From positions 6,493,573 to 6,557,572 of the forward strand of contig CP016211.1 in the NCBI GenBank assembly GCA_001931535.1: a stretch of 64,000 nucleotides of DNA, in the 5' to 3' direction. Of the stretch, positions 45,902-54,985 are shown piece by piece. Each line of letters opens with the position of its first letter. Position 1 is the first letter of the stretch. Source of the DNA: Minicystis rosea. Its GTDB lineage: Bacteria; Myxococcota_A; Polyangia; Polyangiales; Polyangiaceae. Made by a program: the position numbers and the translations under genes. The notes under the pieces were generated by a model that saw nothing but the letters and a program-made list of their open reading frames with translations, made no database searches and was not told the DNA's origin.

Positions 45902-46462
45902 ATGTCCAGCGTGAAGGGCGCCGCCGTCACTGCTCGCGTGCGATTCGTGCGCGAACGCCATGGTGAGCTCGGCTTCAAGCAACTGCTCGCCGCGATGCCT
46001 CCGACGAGCCGAGCATTGCTCGAAGACAAGGTGCTGCCGCAGGCGTGGGTGCCGTATGATCTCTTCGTCGATGTCTGCGTGACCGCCGATCAACTCTTCG
46101 GCCGTGGGGATTTGGCGCTGTGCTTCGAGATGGGGCGCCACGCGGCCGACGTGAACCTGCCGACGCTCTATCGCATCTTCTATCGGCTCGGGAATCCGCA
46201 GTTCATCATGCGGCGCGCGGCGCAGCTCTGGAGCGTTCATTACGACTCGGGCAAGCTCGAATCCATCGAAGAAGCGCCGGGCTCGGTGCGCCTCCGCATC
46301 TCCGAATTCGAGCGCCCGCACCGCGCCCATTGTCTGAGCGTCCTCGGCTGGGCGGCCCGCTCGATCGAGCTCTCGGGCGCCACGCTGCTCGAGGCCGACG
46401 AAGCCCGCTGCCGCACCCGCGGCGACACCGCATGTGAATTGGTGACTCGTTATCGCGAATAG
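45902..46462 (+). CDS. DUF2378 (TIGR02265) Myxococcales family protein
   Basis: The product is 186 residues, soluble. It matches the myxobacterial paralogous family DUF2378 in length and in landmarks such as VPYDLFVDVCVTADQLFG, MGRHAADVNLPTLYRIFYRL and the terminal DEARCRTRGDTACELVTRY. The C-terminal half recalls V4R-like small-molecule binding folds. No biochemical function is established. The ATG at 45902 is favoured by TATCGT eight bases upstream; an in-frame ATG at 45866 is the alternative. Confidence 0.75.
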   Translation: MSSVKGAAVTARVRFVRERHGELGFKQLLAAMPPTSRALLEDKVLPQAWVPYDLFVDVCVTADQLFGRGDLALCFEMGRHAADVNLPTLYRIFYRLGNPQFIMRRAAQLWSVHYDSGKLESIEEAPGSVRLRISEFERPHRAHCLSVLGWAARSIELSGATLLEADEARCRTRGDTACELVTRYRE

Positions 46463-46643
46463 ACCATCACGGCTCGCGCGCGGGTAGCACAGCATGTCGG
46501 ATGGGATATCCGCCTCTCCGGAATGTGCCGTCCGGTAATCGCCTCGCCACCGACGTTCGCGGCAACGGCCTCTCGGCCAAACAGGCCTGTTGCCGCCGCA
46601 CGCCGCCTTGTTTTCGGCGGCGCCGAGGGCAGGAATCCGAGCG

Positions 46644-46673
46644 CGGGCTGGAGGTGATGGGACCTCCAGCCCG
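46644..46673. terminator. 12-bp perfect hairpin between convergent genes
   Basis: CGGGCTGGAGGT and ACCTCCAGCCCG pair perfectly around GATGGG. It lies eight bases from the 3' end of the PilZ gene (minus) and about 180 bases after the DUF2378 gene, so it mainly serves the PilZ transcript. Confidence 0.65.
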
Positions 46674-46680
46674 GTTGCCA

Positions 46681-47094
46681 TCAGCTCAAAGCGATCATGG
46701 CCGCGGTGGCGGCGTAGTCGATGCGCAGCTCGCGCGCGGGGTACGTCGGCGGGAAGCGCTCGAGCATGCTGCGAACGAGGAGGTTGTCCTCGGAAGGAAG
46801 CGGATCGAAGAGCAGGCCGATGGCGGGGCCGCGATCACTGCGGCGCCGGCCGGCGACGGTGCGGACGACGGTAGCGGTGGTGTCGACCCAGCAGCGGGTG
46901 CCGGGGACACGGAAGGTGACGATGAGCTCCTCACCGATGCGCACGGCGCGATCGGACAAGAGGAGCATGCCGTCCTGTGAAAGGTCGGCGGCCCGTTCGC
47001 CGATCAGCTCGAAGCCTTGCTCGCGCACGACCTGGCAATCGACGAGGACGCTGCGGCGTACGGATCGACGCTCGCTCGACAACAACATCTCCAT
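46681..47094 (-). CDS. PilZ-domain protein (probable c-di-GMP receptor)
   Basis: The product is 137 residues, a stand-alone PilZ domain. The c-di-GMP-binding signature is intact: RxxxR near the N-terminus (ERRSVRR, residues 8-14) and DxSxxG (DLSQDG, 37-42). It should bind cyclic di-GMP and modulate motility, exopolysaccharide or development through a partner. The upstream region carries one arm of a 51-bp inverted repeat. No adjacent cyclase or phosphodiesterase gene is present. Confidence 0.88.
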   Translation of the reverse strand: MEMLLSSERRSVRRSVLVDCQVVREQGFELIGERAADLSQDGMLLLSDRAVRIGEELIVTFRVPGTRCWVDTTATVVRTVAGRRRSDRGPAIGLLFDPLPSEDNLLVRSMLERFPPTYPARELRIDYAATAAMIALS

Positions 47095-47172
47095 GAGGGC
47101 CTCCCTGTCTCGGAGGATAAACGGGTAGGATAATGTAGGTCAACAATCAAGGGACCGGGGCCGGTGGGTGAT

Positions 47173-47223
47173 TCAGGGCCGGCTCGTCCGGCCCGGGGTT
47201 TGGGGCCGCTTGCGGCCCCATCG
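47173..47223 (-). repeat. 51-bp inverted repeat, left arm
   Basis: This segment is the exact reverse complement of 47970-48020. It folds into two adjacent hairpins, GGGGCCGC/GCGGCCCC and GGGCCGG/CCGGCCC. It lies in the divergent promoter region of the PilZ gene and the orphan gene at 47276, so it is at the 3' end of neither. Confidence 0.85.
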
Positions 47224-47275
47224 TGATCAGGCCTGCATTTGCCGTTGAATCGAAGCTACTGGACAGGTTATCACC

Positions 47276-47956
47276 GTGAACGTGAGCACCGTTGCGCCCT
47301 GGGAGCTGAACCCCGTCCTCAAGCGCGAGCGCCTGATCCTTCTGGCGCGCCAGGTGGCGGAGACCCGCAACAAGGTCTTCGCCGAGGCCGACCGTGAGGC
47401 GGGCGACACCAACTGGGGGCTCGCTTGCCGCGCGCACGAGCGGCTCGGGCATGCGCTGGTCCGCCTCGCGGAGGACGGCAAGCACCCGTGGCTGACGGTG
47501 AGCCGTGAGGGGCTCTATCTGATGCCGCGCATCGAGGGCGTGCCCGTTCGTGCATATCGCGGGGCGCCGGATCGGCCGGCTTCCAAGCACCTGGACGCGC
47601 TCCGCGCGGAGACCACCCGCCATCCGCCGAAGCAGACGATGTTCTCGTTCATGGATGCCGCCGATCAGGACGGGCCGTGGTTCTGGCTGATGGCGCTGGA
47701 GACCGACGAGAGCGGGCAGATCGCGCGCGTGACCTATCTCCAGGCGAACGAGGCGCACGAGACGCGCCATGCTTGGACATGCCCGCTCGACGAGGAGCCG
47801 GTCGAGGTCCCCGAGCGCAAGCGGGCGGCGCCGCCGAAGAGCGCGACGCGCGCGGTGAAGCCGGCTCCGATCGAAGCTCCGCCGACGATCGGGCTCGATT
47901 TCACGCGCGCGGTGCCGTTCGGCAACGAGGCTCCCGCGGCAATGCACGCGGTTTGA
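47276..47956 (+). CDS. Orphan hypothetical protein flanked by inverted repeats
   Basis: The product is 226 residues, soluble, with no signal peptide. The N-terminal 150 residues look globular (RLILLARQVAETRNKVFAEA; NWGLACRAHERLGHALVRLA; DGPWFWLMALETDESG); the C-terminus is a Pro/Ala linker and a short tail (IGLDFTRAVPFGNEAP). I recognise no family. The GTG at 47276 is chosen at the beginning of the conserved-looking part. The gene is enclosed by two perfect 51-bp inverted repeats, as in a small cassette, but it has no transposase or recombinase motif. Confidence 0.6.
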   Translation: MNVSTVAPWELNPVLKRERLILLARQVAETRNKVFAEADREAGDTNWGLACRAHERLGHALVRLAEDGKHPWLTVSREGLYLMPRIEGVPVRAYRGAPDRPASKHLDALRAETTRHPPKQTMFSFMDAADQDGPWFWLMALETDESGQIARVTYLQANEAHETRHAWTCPLDEEPVEVPERKRAAPPKSATRAVKPAPIEAPPTIGLDFTRAVPFGNEAPAAMHAV

Positions 47957-47969
47957 GCCTGTCCTGTTG

Positions 47970-48020
47970 CGATGGGGCCGCAAGCGGCCCCAAACCCCGG
48001 GCCGGACGAGCCGGCCCTGA
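47970..48020 (+). repeat. 51-bp inverted repeat, right arm
   Basis: Exact reverse complement of 47173-47223, beginning 13 bases after the orphan gene's stop codon. A diverged third copy is at 54601-54648, where changes fall mainly in loops and spacers. As a double hairpin it may also terminate transcription of the orphan gene. Confidence 0.85.
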
Positions 48021-48141
48021 TCGCGTCACGATGAGGCGTGGGTCGAGTGTCTTGGTGATGCTCCAAGCCTGTTGATGTGGATGCGAGACGAGGTGTCGTG
48101 AGGATGGCGGCGCGCTCGCACAGGCGATCGGAGCGCCGTGC

Positions 48142-49176
<1,035 letters not shown>

Positions 49177-49360
49177 CGCAAAACCCCTCGAGCGCGTCGC
49201 AAGCCGCAGGCAGCGGTGGAGGATCGCGCTCCTCGATATCTAGCGAAGAAAAAGGTCTGCGCGCCGGGTATGACAGCGTGTTTCGCGTCGAAAACTCGAC
49301 GAGCGGAGACGCGTCGCGACGCAAAAGCCAAGCGCGTAATCGACGCGCGATCACCAAGCC

Positions 49361-49446
49361 TCGATGCGCGGCGTGACGCGGAGACGCGCGCCCAACGCTT
49401 CGATGCGAGGCGCGATGTAAAGGCGCTTGCCTATCGCTTCGAGCGT
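49361..49446. repeat. Imperfect 39-bp tandem repeat, about 2.3 copies
   Basis: The string TCGATGCG recurs with a 39-base period (49361, 49400, then TCGAGCG at 49439), and the intervening bases are partly conserved. The array lies around and beyond the 3' end of the small gene at 49431. The period is a multiple of three, so it may be a decayed coding repeat. Confidence 0.45.
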
Positions 49447-49721
49447 GGAGCGACGGGCTTGGCGGCGGACGTGCGCTCTTCGTGATCGTTGCGCAGGGCG
49501 GCGAGCACTTCGGCGAAGGCAGGGGATCGCGCGGCCCAACCCTCGACCCAGAGGCAATGCTCACCGGTGGTCAGATAGGCATGCACGATGGGCCACGGGG
49601 GCGCGCGATCGGGATCGATCTGGTCGGTCAGGCCGACGGGCAGCACGCCGCTCTCCATCACGGCCTGCGGCAGGCCGCCGTGGGACGGCGTTTCCTGCGC
49701 TTTCCCTCGCCGTTTGCTCAT
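49431..49721 (-). CDS. Small hypothetical protein coupled to the sigma-like gene
   Basis: The product is 96 residues, soluble, with a basic N-terminus (MSKRRGKAQETP) and a central Trp-containing part (PPWPIVHAYLTTGEHCLWVE). Its ATG overlaps the stop codon of the upstream gene by four bases, so the two proteins are probably translationally coupled and functionally linked. I recognise no family. Confidence 0.6.
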   Translation of the reverse strand: MSKRRGKAQETPSHGGLPQAVMESGVLPVGLTDQIDPDRAPPWPIVHAYLTTGEHCLWVEGWAARSPAFAEVLAALRNDHEERTSAAKPVAPRSKR

Positions 49722-50890
49722 ACCCACCTCGCCGCTTCGATGAGGCGCCGGAACTCGTTCTTGGCCCGCACGCCGTCGTCGGATCGACTTTCGGCCGAGG
49801 CCAAGAGACGATGATACGCCGCCTCGAGCTCGACGCCTGCAACTTCGGCGAGCGAGGCTTCGCGCTCCAGCTCGCGGAGGGCCGACTCGACGCCGGCACC
49901 GAAGGGATGCCCCCGCAACAAGGTCCGCCACGCGGCGCGCGCGTCCGGCGCCGGGCGAGGCGCACCCTTCAGCAGATCACGCCACGACTGTTGGCGCAGC
50001 TTGGCCGGAATGACCCAGCGATCGATGCCGAGGAGGCGGCAGCCGTCGACGAGGGGATCGATGAGATCACGCGGGCGGAGGCCGCAGTGATCGAGCTGCT
50101 CGGCGAGGGCGCGCCACCGTTGGGTGGCGAGCGAGGACTGCTTCTTCCACTCGTTGAACCAACTATTGTGTTCCTCGTGGGCGCGCGTCCATGCGGCGAA
50201 CGCAGGGCCGCCGTGGGCGCCGCGGCCGCTGCAGGCGTCGAGGTATTGCCGGGCGGCGAGCCAGAGCTCGAAGCTCGGTGGGTCGCAGATGAAGCGGTGT
50301 GCCGCGCGCCACTCCGTGCCCCACGCCGAGAGGCTCTCGTCGCAGAGCTTGCGCCAGGCGCGCGAGACGTTCTGATGCGCGGTGTTCCAGCGCATCTGGT
50401 GGGCGACGGCCGCATGGAGGACGACCTTGCCGGCCTCGTCGTCCTCGGCGACCGCGTCGAGCGTGGAGACCGCATAGAGGACCCGGAGCTCGCGCTCGGT
50501 CAGCGTGGCGATGCGCGCACGGGCGCGATCCAACGCTTGCTGCACGCAGGCCGGCTTGACGCCGAGATCATCGATGAAGCGGCGTCGATCGACGGGCAGC
50601 GCTTCGCAGTAGACGGTGCGCCGCACGTGGGCCTCGATCGAGCCGGCCGATGGCGGGCCGCTGCGCACGAGGCGCGCGGCGGCCGCGTCGAGCACGGCGG
50701 CAGCGTCGGTGCGTTCGAGCCGCGGAAAGCGCTGGAGGACGCGCTCACCCAGCTCCTGCACGAGACGACGCGCGAGCTCTTCGCCCCAGGTGCCCCAACC
50801 TTCGGGAGGCTCGGCCCGAACGATCAACCTTCGTTGCGGCTCGGCGTCCTGCCACGAGGCGTGGACGCCGCTCTTCTCCTCGTCATGCAC
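49718..50890 (-). CDS. Hypothetical protein with sigma-factor-like N-terminal half
   Basis: The product is about 390 residues. Residues about 25-90 resemble sigma region 2 in pattern (RLVQELGERVLQRFPRLERT, then AHVRRTVYCEALPVDRRRF). About 60 residues later LTERELRVLYAVSTLDAV and HQMRWNTAHQNVSRAWRKL look like a region-4 helix-turn-helix. The remaining 200 residues are Trp-rich helices of unknown type. It could be a divergent ECF-like sigma factor with a C-terminal sensory domain, or another DNA-binding protein. The frame is open to 51136; the GTG at 50890 is a guess and the start is uncertain. Confidence 0.5.
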   Translation of the reverse strand: MHDEEKSGVHASWQDAEPQRRLIVRAEPPEGWGTWGEELARRLVQELGERVLQRFPRLERTDAAAVLDAAAARLVRSGPPSAGSIEAHVRRTVYCEALPVDRRRFIDDLGVKPACVQQALDRARARIATLTERELRVLYAVSTLDAVAEDDEAGKVVLHAAVAHQMRWNTAHQNVSRAWRKLCDESLSAWGTEWRAAHRFICDPPSFELWLAARQYLDACSGRGAHGGPAFAAWTRAHEEHNSWFNEWKKQSSLATQRWRALAEQLDHCGLRPRDLIDPLVDGCRLLGIDRWVIPAKLRQQSWRDLLKGAPRPAPDARAAWRTLLRGHPFGAGVESALRELEREASLAEVAGVELEAAYHRLLASAESRSDDGVRAKNEFRRLIEAARWV

Positions 50891-51193
50891 ATAGCCCCGG
50901 ACCGGTCGCCTGTTCTCGAGCTTATCCAAGCAGACCCCCGTTCTTTGCAAACACGGTACGCTGCGATTCGACCGGGTCTGACCGACAGAAGCAATTTCAC
51001 GCGATAACACGGCCGCTGCGGAGCGACGCGTCAGGTGCGACGGACCGCGAAAGCAAGCGGTGAATGAAGGCTGTTCGTGAGCGGCAGCGGCCTCGTGACG
51101 GCCGATGCGTGATGGCCTGTCACGACAGGCCATCACGCCGGCGAGGGTACCGTGGTCGAGCGCGGCAGGCGTGGGAGAGACGCCTACCGAGCG
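50891..51193. other. Intergenic region with terminator hairpin
   Basis: About 300 bases upstream of the sigma-like gene. It contains a 14-bp hairpin at 51108-51137, probably the terminator of the small membrane protein gene, and otherwise the presumed promoter of the sigma-like gene. Confidence 0.4.
51108..51137 (-). terminator. 14-bp perfect hairpin
   Basis: CGTGATGGCCTGTC and GACAGGCCATCACG pair perfectly with only AC in the centre. It lies 56 bases past the stop of the minus-strand membrane protein gene. No T-tract follows. Confidence 0.6.
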
Positions 51194-51385
51194 TCAGAAC
51201 TTGATGCCGTTCTCGGCCCGGTGCTTCCACCAACGCCACCCGAGGACCGCGGTGGGGACCGCGGCGACGGCCGCGAGGGGCGCGCCCACGGTGACGCCGA
51301 GGACCACGGTCGCCGCTGCAGCGGCGCCGGCGGCGATGCCCTTCTTCTGGGACTCCTTGACGACTTCGTTTCGGCTCTTGCTCAT
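51194..51385 (-). CDS. Small Ala-rich membrane protein, unknown
   Basis: The product is 63 residues: a charged N-terminus (MSKSRNEVVKESQKKG), a hydrophobic Ala/Val-rich stretch (AAGAAAAATVVLGVTVGAPL onward, probably two spans), and a basic Trp-containing end (GWRWWKHRAENGIKF). It lies 44 bases downstream of the double-kinase gene on the same strand and may be co-transcribed with it. I recognise no family. Confidence 0.55.
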   Translation of the reverse strand: MSKSRNEVVKESQKKGIAAGAAAAATVVLGVTVGAPLAAVAAVPTAVLGWRWWKHRAENGIKF

Positions 51386-51429
51386 GGCCCGTTCATCGTA
51401 CGTCACCGCAGCCGAATCGGCGAGCGAGC

Positions 51430-53937
51430 CTATTGATCGGCGTGGGCGACCTTGGCCTTGTGCTTGCGCCGAGCAGGCTTGTCGGGCTTCGGGCTCGCCT
51501 GCTTCGCCTGGCTGTCGTCGTTCTTCGCCGACGCCTTGTGCTTGCCGCGCTTGCGATGATGAGGTTTCTCCGGCGGGGCCGGCTCGGCGGCGGCGATCGG
51601 CTGCGCGGTCGGCGCGGCGGGTGCGGGCTGCGCTTCCGGCTGCGCGGTGGCCGGTGCCACGACGGGCGTCGCGGAGGTCTCGGGCGGAGGCGCGGCGGGG
51701 AGCGTGTCGTCGACGACGTCACCGTCCTCGCCTTCGTCGAGGGTGCCGGAATCGGGCTGATCGGCGGTCGCTGCGGGCACGGCTTCTGGCGGCGTCGCGC
51801 TCACGGCGACGACGGCCGGGCGAGCATGCAGCCACGGCACCGAGGCACGGAGCTGCTTGCCCTTCGCGGTGAAGGCGAAGGCGGCGAACAGGCCGGAGAG
51901 CGCGAGGGCAGCGACCGCGACGCGACGGAGGCCGCTGCGGCGAGCGGGCTTGTCGAGCACGGCTTCGATGGCCTGACGCATCTCGGTCGCGGTCTGGAAG
52001 CGCTGGCTCGGGTGACGCGAGAGGGCCTTCATCACGAGGTCGTCGACGGCGTCGGGGATCCCGCGTGTCGGCGCGCGTTCATCGAGGCGCATGGGGCTGC
52101 CCTTGACCTTGGCGTCGAGGATCGCGACCGAGCTCGGGCCTTCGAAGGGCAGGCGGCCTGCGAGCATTTCGTAGAGGACGCAGCCGAGCGCGTAGAGATC
52201 GGCGCGCGCATCGATCTGCCCCGAGGCGGCTTGCTCGGGGGCCATGTACTCGGGCGTGCCGAAGATGGTGAAGCCGCGCGAGGCCGCGTCGGGCTGGGTC
52301 TCGTCGATGTTGCGGGCCAGGCCGAAGTCGAGGAGCTTCAAGCCGCCGCTGCGCGGCAGGAAGACGTTGGCCGGCTTGATGTCACGATGCACGAGCGCGG
52401 CGCCGTGCGCGACCTCGAGGGCCGCGAGCACGCGCTGGACGATGCGCAGGGCGTCGCGTACCTCGAAGCTCTTGTCGCGGGCGAGGCGCGCTTCGAGCGT
52501 TTCGCCTTCGAGCAGCTCCATCACGCAGAAGAAGCGCTCGCCTTCGGACTGCCCGACGTCGTGCACGGTGACGAGGCCTTCGTGCGCGAGGCGCGAGAGC
52601 GTGCGCGCTTCGCGCCGGAAGCGAGCAGCGATCTCGGCGGCGGCGCCGTGCTCGGTGGAGATGAGCTTGAGGGCCACGCGGCGGCCGAGATCGAGGTGCT
52701 CGGCCTCGTACACGATGCTGCTCGCGCCGCGGCCGAGCTCGCGGATCAGGCGATAGCGCGTGCCGGCGAGGACCTCGCCTTCGCGCGGAGGCGCGAGCGG
52801 GGCCGGCGGCGCGGGCGGAGGCGCGGAGGGCGGGCGCCGCGGCGTGGGAGCGTCGGCCTTGAGATCGCGCGACTCGGCGACGAGGCGGGCGAACTCGCGT
52901 CGCGTCTTCCCGGGCTCACCGGGGAAGAGCACGCTCATGAACGCAGCGACGCGGGCCCGCACGCCGCGCTCCCCCGTGGGCAGCGCCTCGGCGGCGGCGA
53001 GCAGGCGCGCGAGATCGGAGGCCGCCGTGCGCGCGGCGAGATAGCGGGCGTCGCGATCGAAGGCGGTGAGCTTTCCGATGATGGCGTCGAGCTCGATGGG
53101 CGCGCCGACCTCCGCCGCGATCGGGGGCAGGTTCTTGGCGTTGCGCGCCACCGCGGCCATGTGCAGCCCCGCGTCGCCCTGAAGGAAACGACGGCCGGCG
53201 CAGAGCTCCCAGAGCATCACGCCGAGCGCGTAGATGTCCACGCGAGCGTCGCCGGAGTCGCCGTTGGCGACCTCGGGCGCGACGTAGCCGGGCTTGGCGA
53301 AGACCACGCCGGCGACCGTGTGGCAACGGCGGTTCTGCCCGCGCGCGGTGCCGAAATCGATGATCTTGCACTCGCCGATGTAGCTCACCATCACGTTCTG
53401 CGGCGAGAGATCGCGGTGCACGATGGCGAGCCCTTTGCCCGAGGGATCTTGCCGCTCGTGCACGTGGGCCAACGCTTCGGCGATGAGCGTGGAGATGGCG
53501 ACGGCGTCGGCCCAACCGACGGCGCGGCCGATCTGCAGCGCCCGCGCGCGCACGTCACCGAGGCTCTTGCCTTCGACGTGCTCGACGACGGCGTAGGGCT
53601 CGCCGGTGCGATCGTCGATCGTCGCGTCGATCACTTGGGCCACGCCGGAGTGCTGGAGCTGCGCTTGCACGCGGGCCTCGTCGAGGAAGCGCGCGATGAA
53701 GCTCGGATCCGTGGCGTGCTCGCGGCGGATGATCTTCACGACGACGGGTCGCTCGGCGCCTTCGATGCCCGTGGTGGTGGCGAGGAACACCTCGCCCATG
53801 CCGCCGCGGGCGATGCGACGCAGGAGCAGATACCGGCCGAGCGGACGGGGCACGTCCTCGGAGAACGAAGCGGTGCCGCGGGCACCTCCGGAGTCCGTCG
53901 TGCCATTGCTTGCTGCCATCGGTTCCGCCGCCGCCAT
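51430..53937 (-). CDS. Ser/Thr kinase with two tandem kinase domains
   Basis: The product is 835 residues. Kinase domain 1 (about 35-315) has ARGGMGEV, Lys68 (VVVKII), HRDLSPQN (174-181) and DFG (194-196). Kinase domain 2 (about 395-660) has GRGASS, Lys424 (VALKL), HRDIKPAN (517-524) and DFG (537-539). Both keep all catalytic residues; domain 2 has a less typical Gly loop. One membrane span (about 672-690) leads to an extracytoplasmic Pro/Ala/Lys-rich tail. One half may phosphorylate or regulate the other. TAGGGT lies six bases before the ATG. Confidence 0.92.
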   Translation of the reverse strand: MAAAEPMAASNGTTDSGGARGTASFSEDVPRPLGRYLLLRRIARGGMGEVFLATTTGIEGAERPVVVKIIRREHATDPSFIARFLDEARVQAQLQHSGVAQVIDATIDDRTGEPYAVVEHVEGKSLGDVRARALQIGRAVGWADAVAISTLIAEALAHVHERQDPSGKGLAIVHRDLSPQNVMVSYIGECKIIDFGTARGQNRRCHTVAGVVFAKPGYVAPEVANGDSGDARVDIYALGVMLWELCAGRRFLQGDAGLHMAAVARNAKNLPPIAAEVGAPIELDAIIGKLTAFDRDARYLAARTAASDLARLLAAAEALPTGERGVRARVAAFMSVLFPGEPGKTRREFARLVAESRDLKADAPTPRRPPSAPPPAPPAPLAPPREGEVLAGTRYRLIRELGRGASSIVYEAEHLDLGRRVALKLISTEHGAAAEIAARFRREARTLSRLAHEGLVTVHDVGQSEGERFFCVMELLEGETLEARLARDKSFEVRDALRIVQRVLAALEVAHGAALVHRDIKPANVFLPRSGGLKLLDFGLARNIDETQPDAASRGFTIFGTPEYMAPEQAASGQIDARADLYALGCVLYEMLAGRLPFEGPSSVAILDAKVKGSPMRLDERAPTRGIPDAVDDLVMKALSRHPSQRFQTATEMRQAIEAVLDKPARRSGLRRVAVAALALSGLFAAFAFTAKGKQLRASVPWLHARPAVVAVSATPPEAVPAATADQPDSGTLDEGEDGDVVDDTLPAAPPPETSATPVVAPATAQPEAQPAPAAPTAQPIAAAEPAPPEKPHHRKRGKHKASAKNDDSQAKQASPKPDKPARRKHKAKVAHADQ

Positions 53938-53943
53938 GGCTGG

Positions 53944-53949
53944 ACCCTA
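53944..53949 (-). promoter_or_regulatory. -10 box TAGGGT before the double-kinase gene
   Basis: On the minus strand TAGGGT ends six bases before the ATG at 53937 with no Shine-Dalgarno sequence between. Confidence 0.4.
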
Positions 53950-54029
53950 GGAACACACGCTCGAAAGGGCCAACTTCCGTGAACCGGATTGCGTCCGGTT
54001 CGTCCGTCGGGTAGATCGGCGGCCTGGGG

Positions 54030-54566
54030 ATGGCTTCGCGTAACCTGCAGCGGCTCTCGAGGTGGCTCGCCTTCGCGGCGACGCTGCTCGTGCCCGTTGT
54101 GGTTCTGCTGGCTCCGCGCCTCGCCTTCGCGGCCCTCCTGCCCGCATGCGAGAGCCACGAGGTCACCCCAACCCCGCCCGAGTGGCTCGCGATGCCGACG
54201 ATCCTTCCGGACTCGTGCACCCTAGGCGAGATCCGGAACGACGAGGATCCGGGCGATCCGCGCGTCGCTGCCATGTGCTCGGAGAGCGGCGCCTCGGTGG
54301 TCGCGCCGCCCCGCGTGGTCCCGATCGTGGACGCACGCATCGAAGCCTCGTCGGGCTGCACCGGTGAGATCTCCGCGCCCGTCTGCGGCCCCAGCTCCCA
54401 CGACACACCGCTCGGCCAGCCGGCCTTCGCGGTGCTCGATCACGCCATGCTCGGTGATGGCCTGCTGATTCCTCCCGCGACGAGCGAGCTCGCGCCGCCT
54501 TTCCGGGCGGCCGCGGGCATGCCGCGCGCGGGCGTGAAGCACGCCGTCGAGCATCCGCCGAGATAG
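54030..54566 (+). CDS. Secreted protein of unknown function
   Basis: The product is 178 residues. The N-terminal signal or anchor segment (WLAFAATLLVPVVVLLAPRL) is followed by a Pro-rich part with five Cys (LPACESHEVT, LPDSCTLGEI, AAMCSESG, SGCTGEISAPVCG). No family is recognised. The TAG stop codon lies inside the left arm of the terminator hairpin. The next gene in the same direction encodes the triple DsbA-like protein. Confidence 0.55.
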   Translation: MASRNLQRLSRWLAFAATLLVPVVVLLAPRLAFAALLPACESHEVTPTPPEWLAMPTILPDSCTLGEIRNDEDPGDPRVAAMCSESGASVVAPPRVVPIVDARIEASSGCTGEISAPVCGPSSHDTPLGQPAFAVLDHAMLGDGLLIPPATSELAPPFRAAAGMPRAGVKHAVEHPPR

Positions 54567-54598
54567 CGACGCGCGCGTCGCTATCTCGGCGGTTTTGT
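54557..54598 (+). terminator. Intrinsic terminator, 16-bp stem plus T-rich tail
   Basis: A 34-base perfect palindrome (54557-54590) forms a 16-bp stem with GC at the apex and is followed by GGTTTTGTTG. This is the best classical intrinsic terminator in the window. The preceding gene's stop codon (54564-54566) is inside its left arm. Confidence 0.8.
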
Positions 54599-54985
54599 TG
54601 CGATGGGGCCGCGAGCGGCCCCATACCCCGGGCCGGCGGAGCCGGCCCAGGTCGATGGCTCGAAGGTCGTTGCTGATCAACGTCGGCAAGGGTCGGGACC
54701 GTCGGACGTGACGAAGCGCGGAGCGGCTCGGAGATGCGCTCGACGACGTCGAGGGCGTGAGCCAAGGCGATGCGCAAAGGCAGCTCGGTGACGTGCTTCG
54801 AAAGCAGCGGCCGGGCCGAGCCGACAGCGATGTTCCTGAAACGCAGATGCGAAGCATGGAGCTTTGCGTCTGCCTGAAGAGTCCGTGTTTCCCCGCGACG
54901 GGATCACATTCCCACGCGGATTTTCGCGGCGTTCGAGGTGCGGTGGAGATGTTTCCACCTCGCCTCGGGCGGCGCACCAACGAGG
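54567..54985. other. Intergenic region with terminator and double-hairpin repeat
   Basis: About 420 bases. It holds the right arm of the terminator, a diverged copy of the double-hairpin repeat (54601-54648), then about 330 bases with no supported gene and the presumed promoter of the DsbA-like gene. GAGG ends just before the ATG at 54986, too close to be a typical ribosome binding site. Confidence 0.45.
54601..54648 (+). repeat. Double-hairpin repeat, third copy
   Basis: Related to the 51-bp arms at 47173 and 47970. It has GGGGCCGC-GA-GCGGCCCC (54605-54622) and GGGCCGGC-GGA-GCCGGCCC (54630-54648). Compared with the other copies the changes are mainly in loops and the spacer, so the pairing is kept. 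Confidence 0.7.

Noticed and set aside
47173..48020. Insertion sequence with terminal inverted repeats
   Set aside because: The enclosed protein shows no transposase motif and no target-site duplication could be recognised; kept as repeats plus orphan gene.
49361..49557. Minus-strand frame encoding two 13-residue repeats
   Set aside because: It overlaps the better supported 96-residue gene in another frame and has no start signal; the repeats are reported as DNA only.
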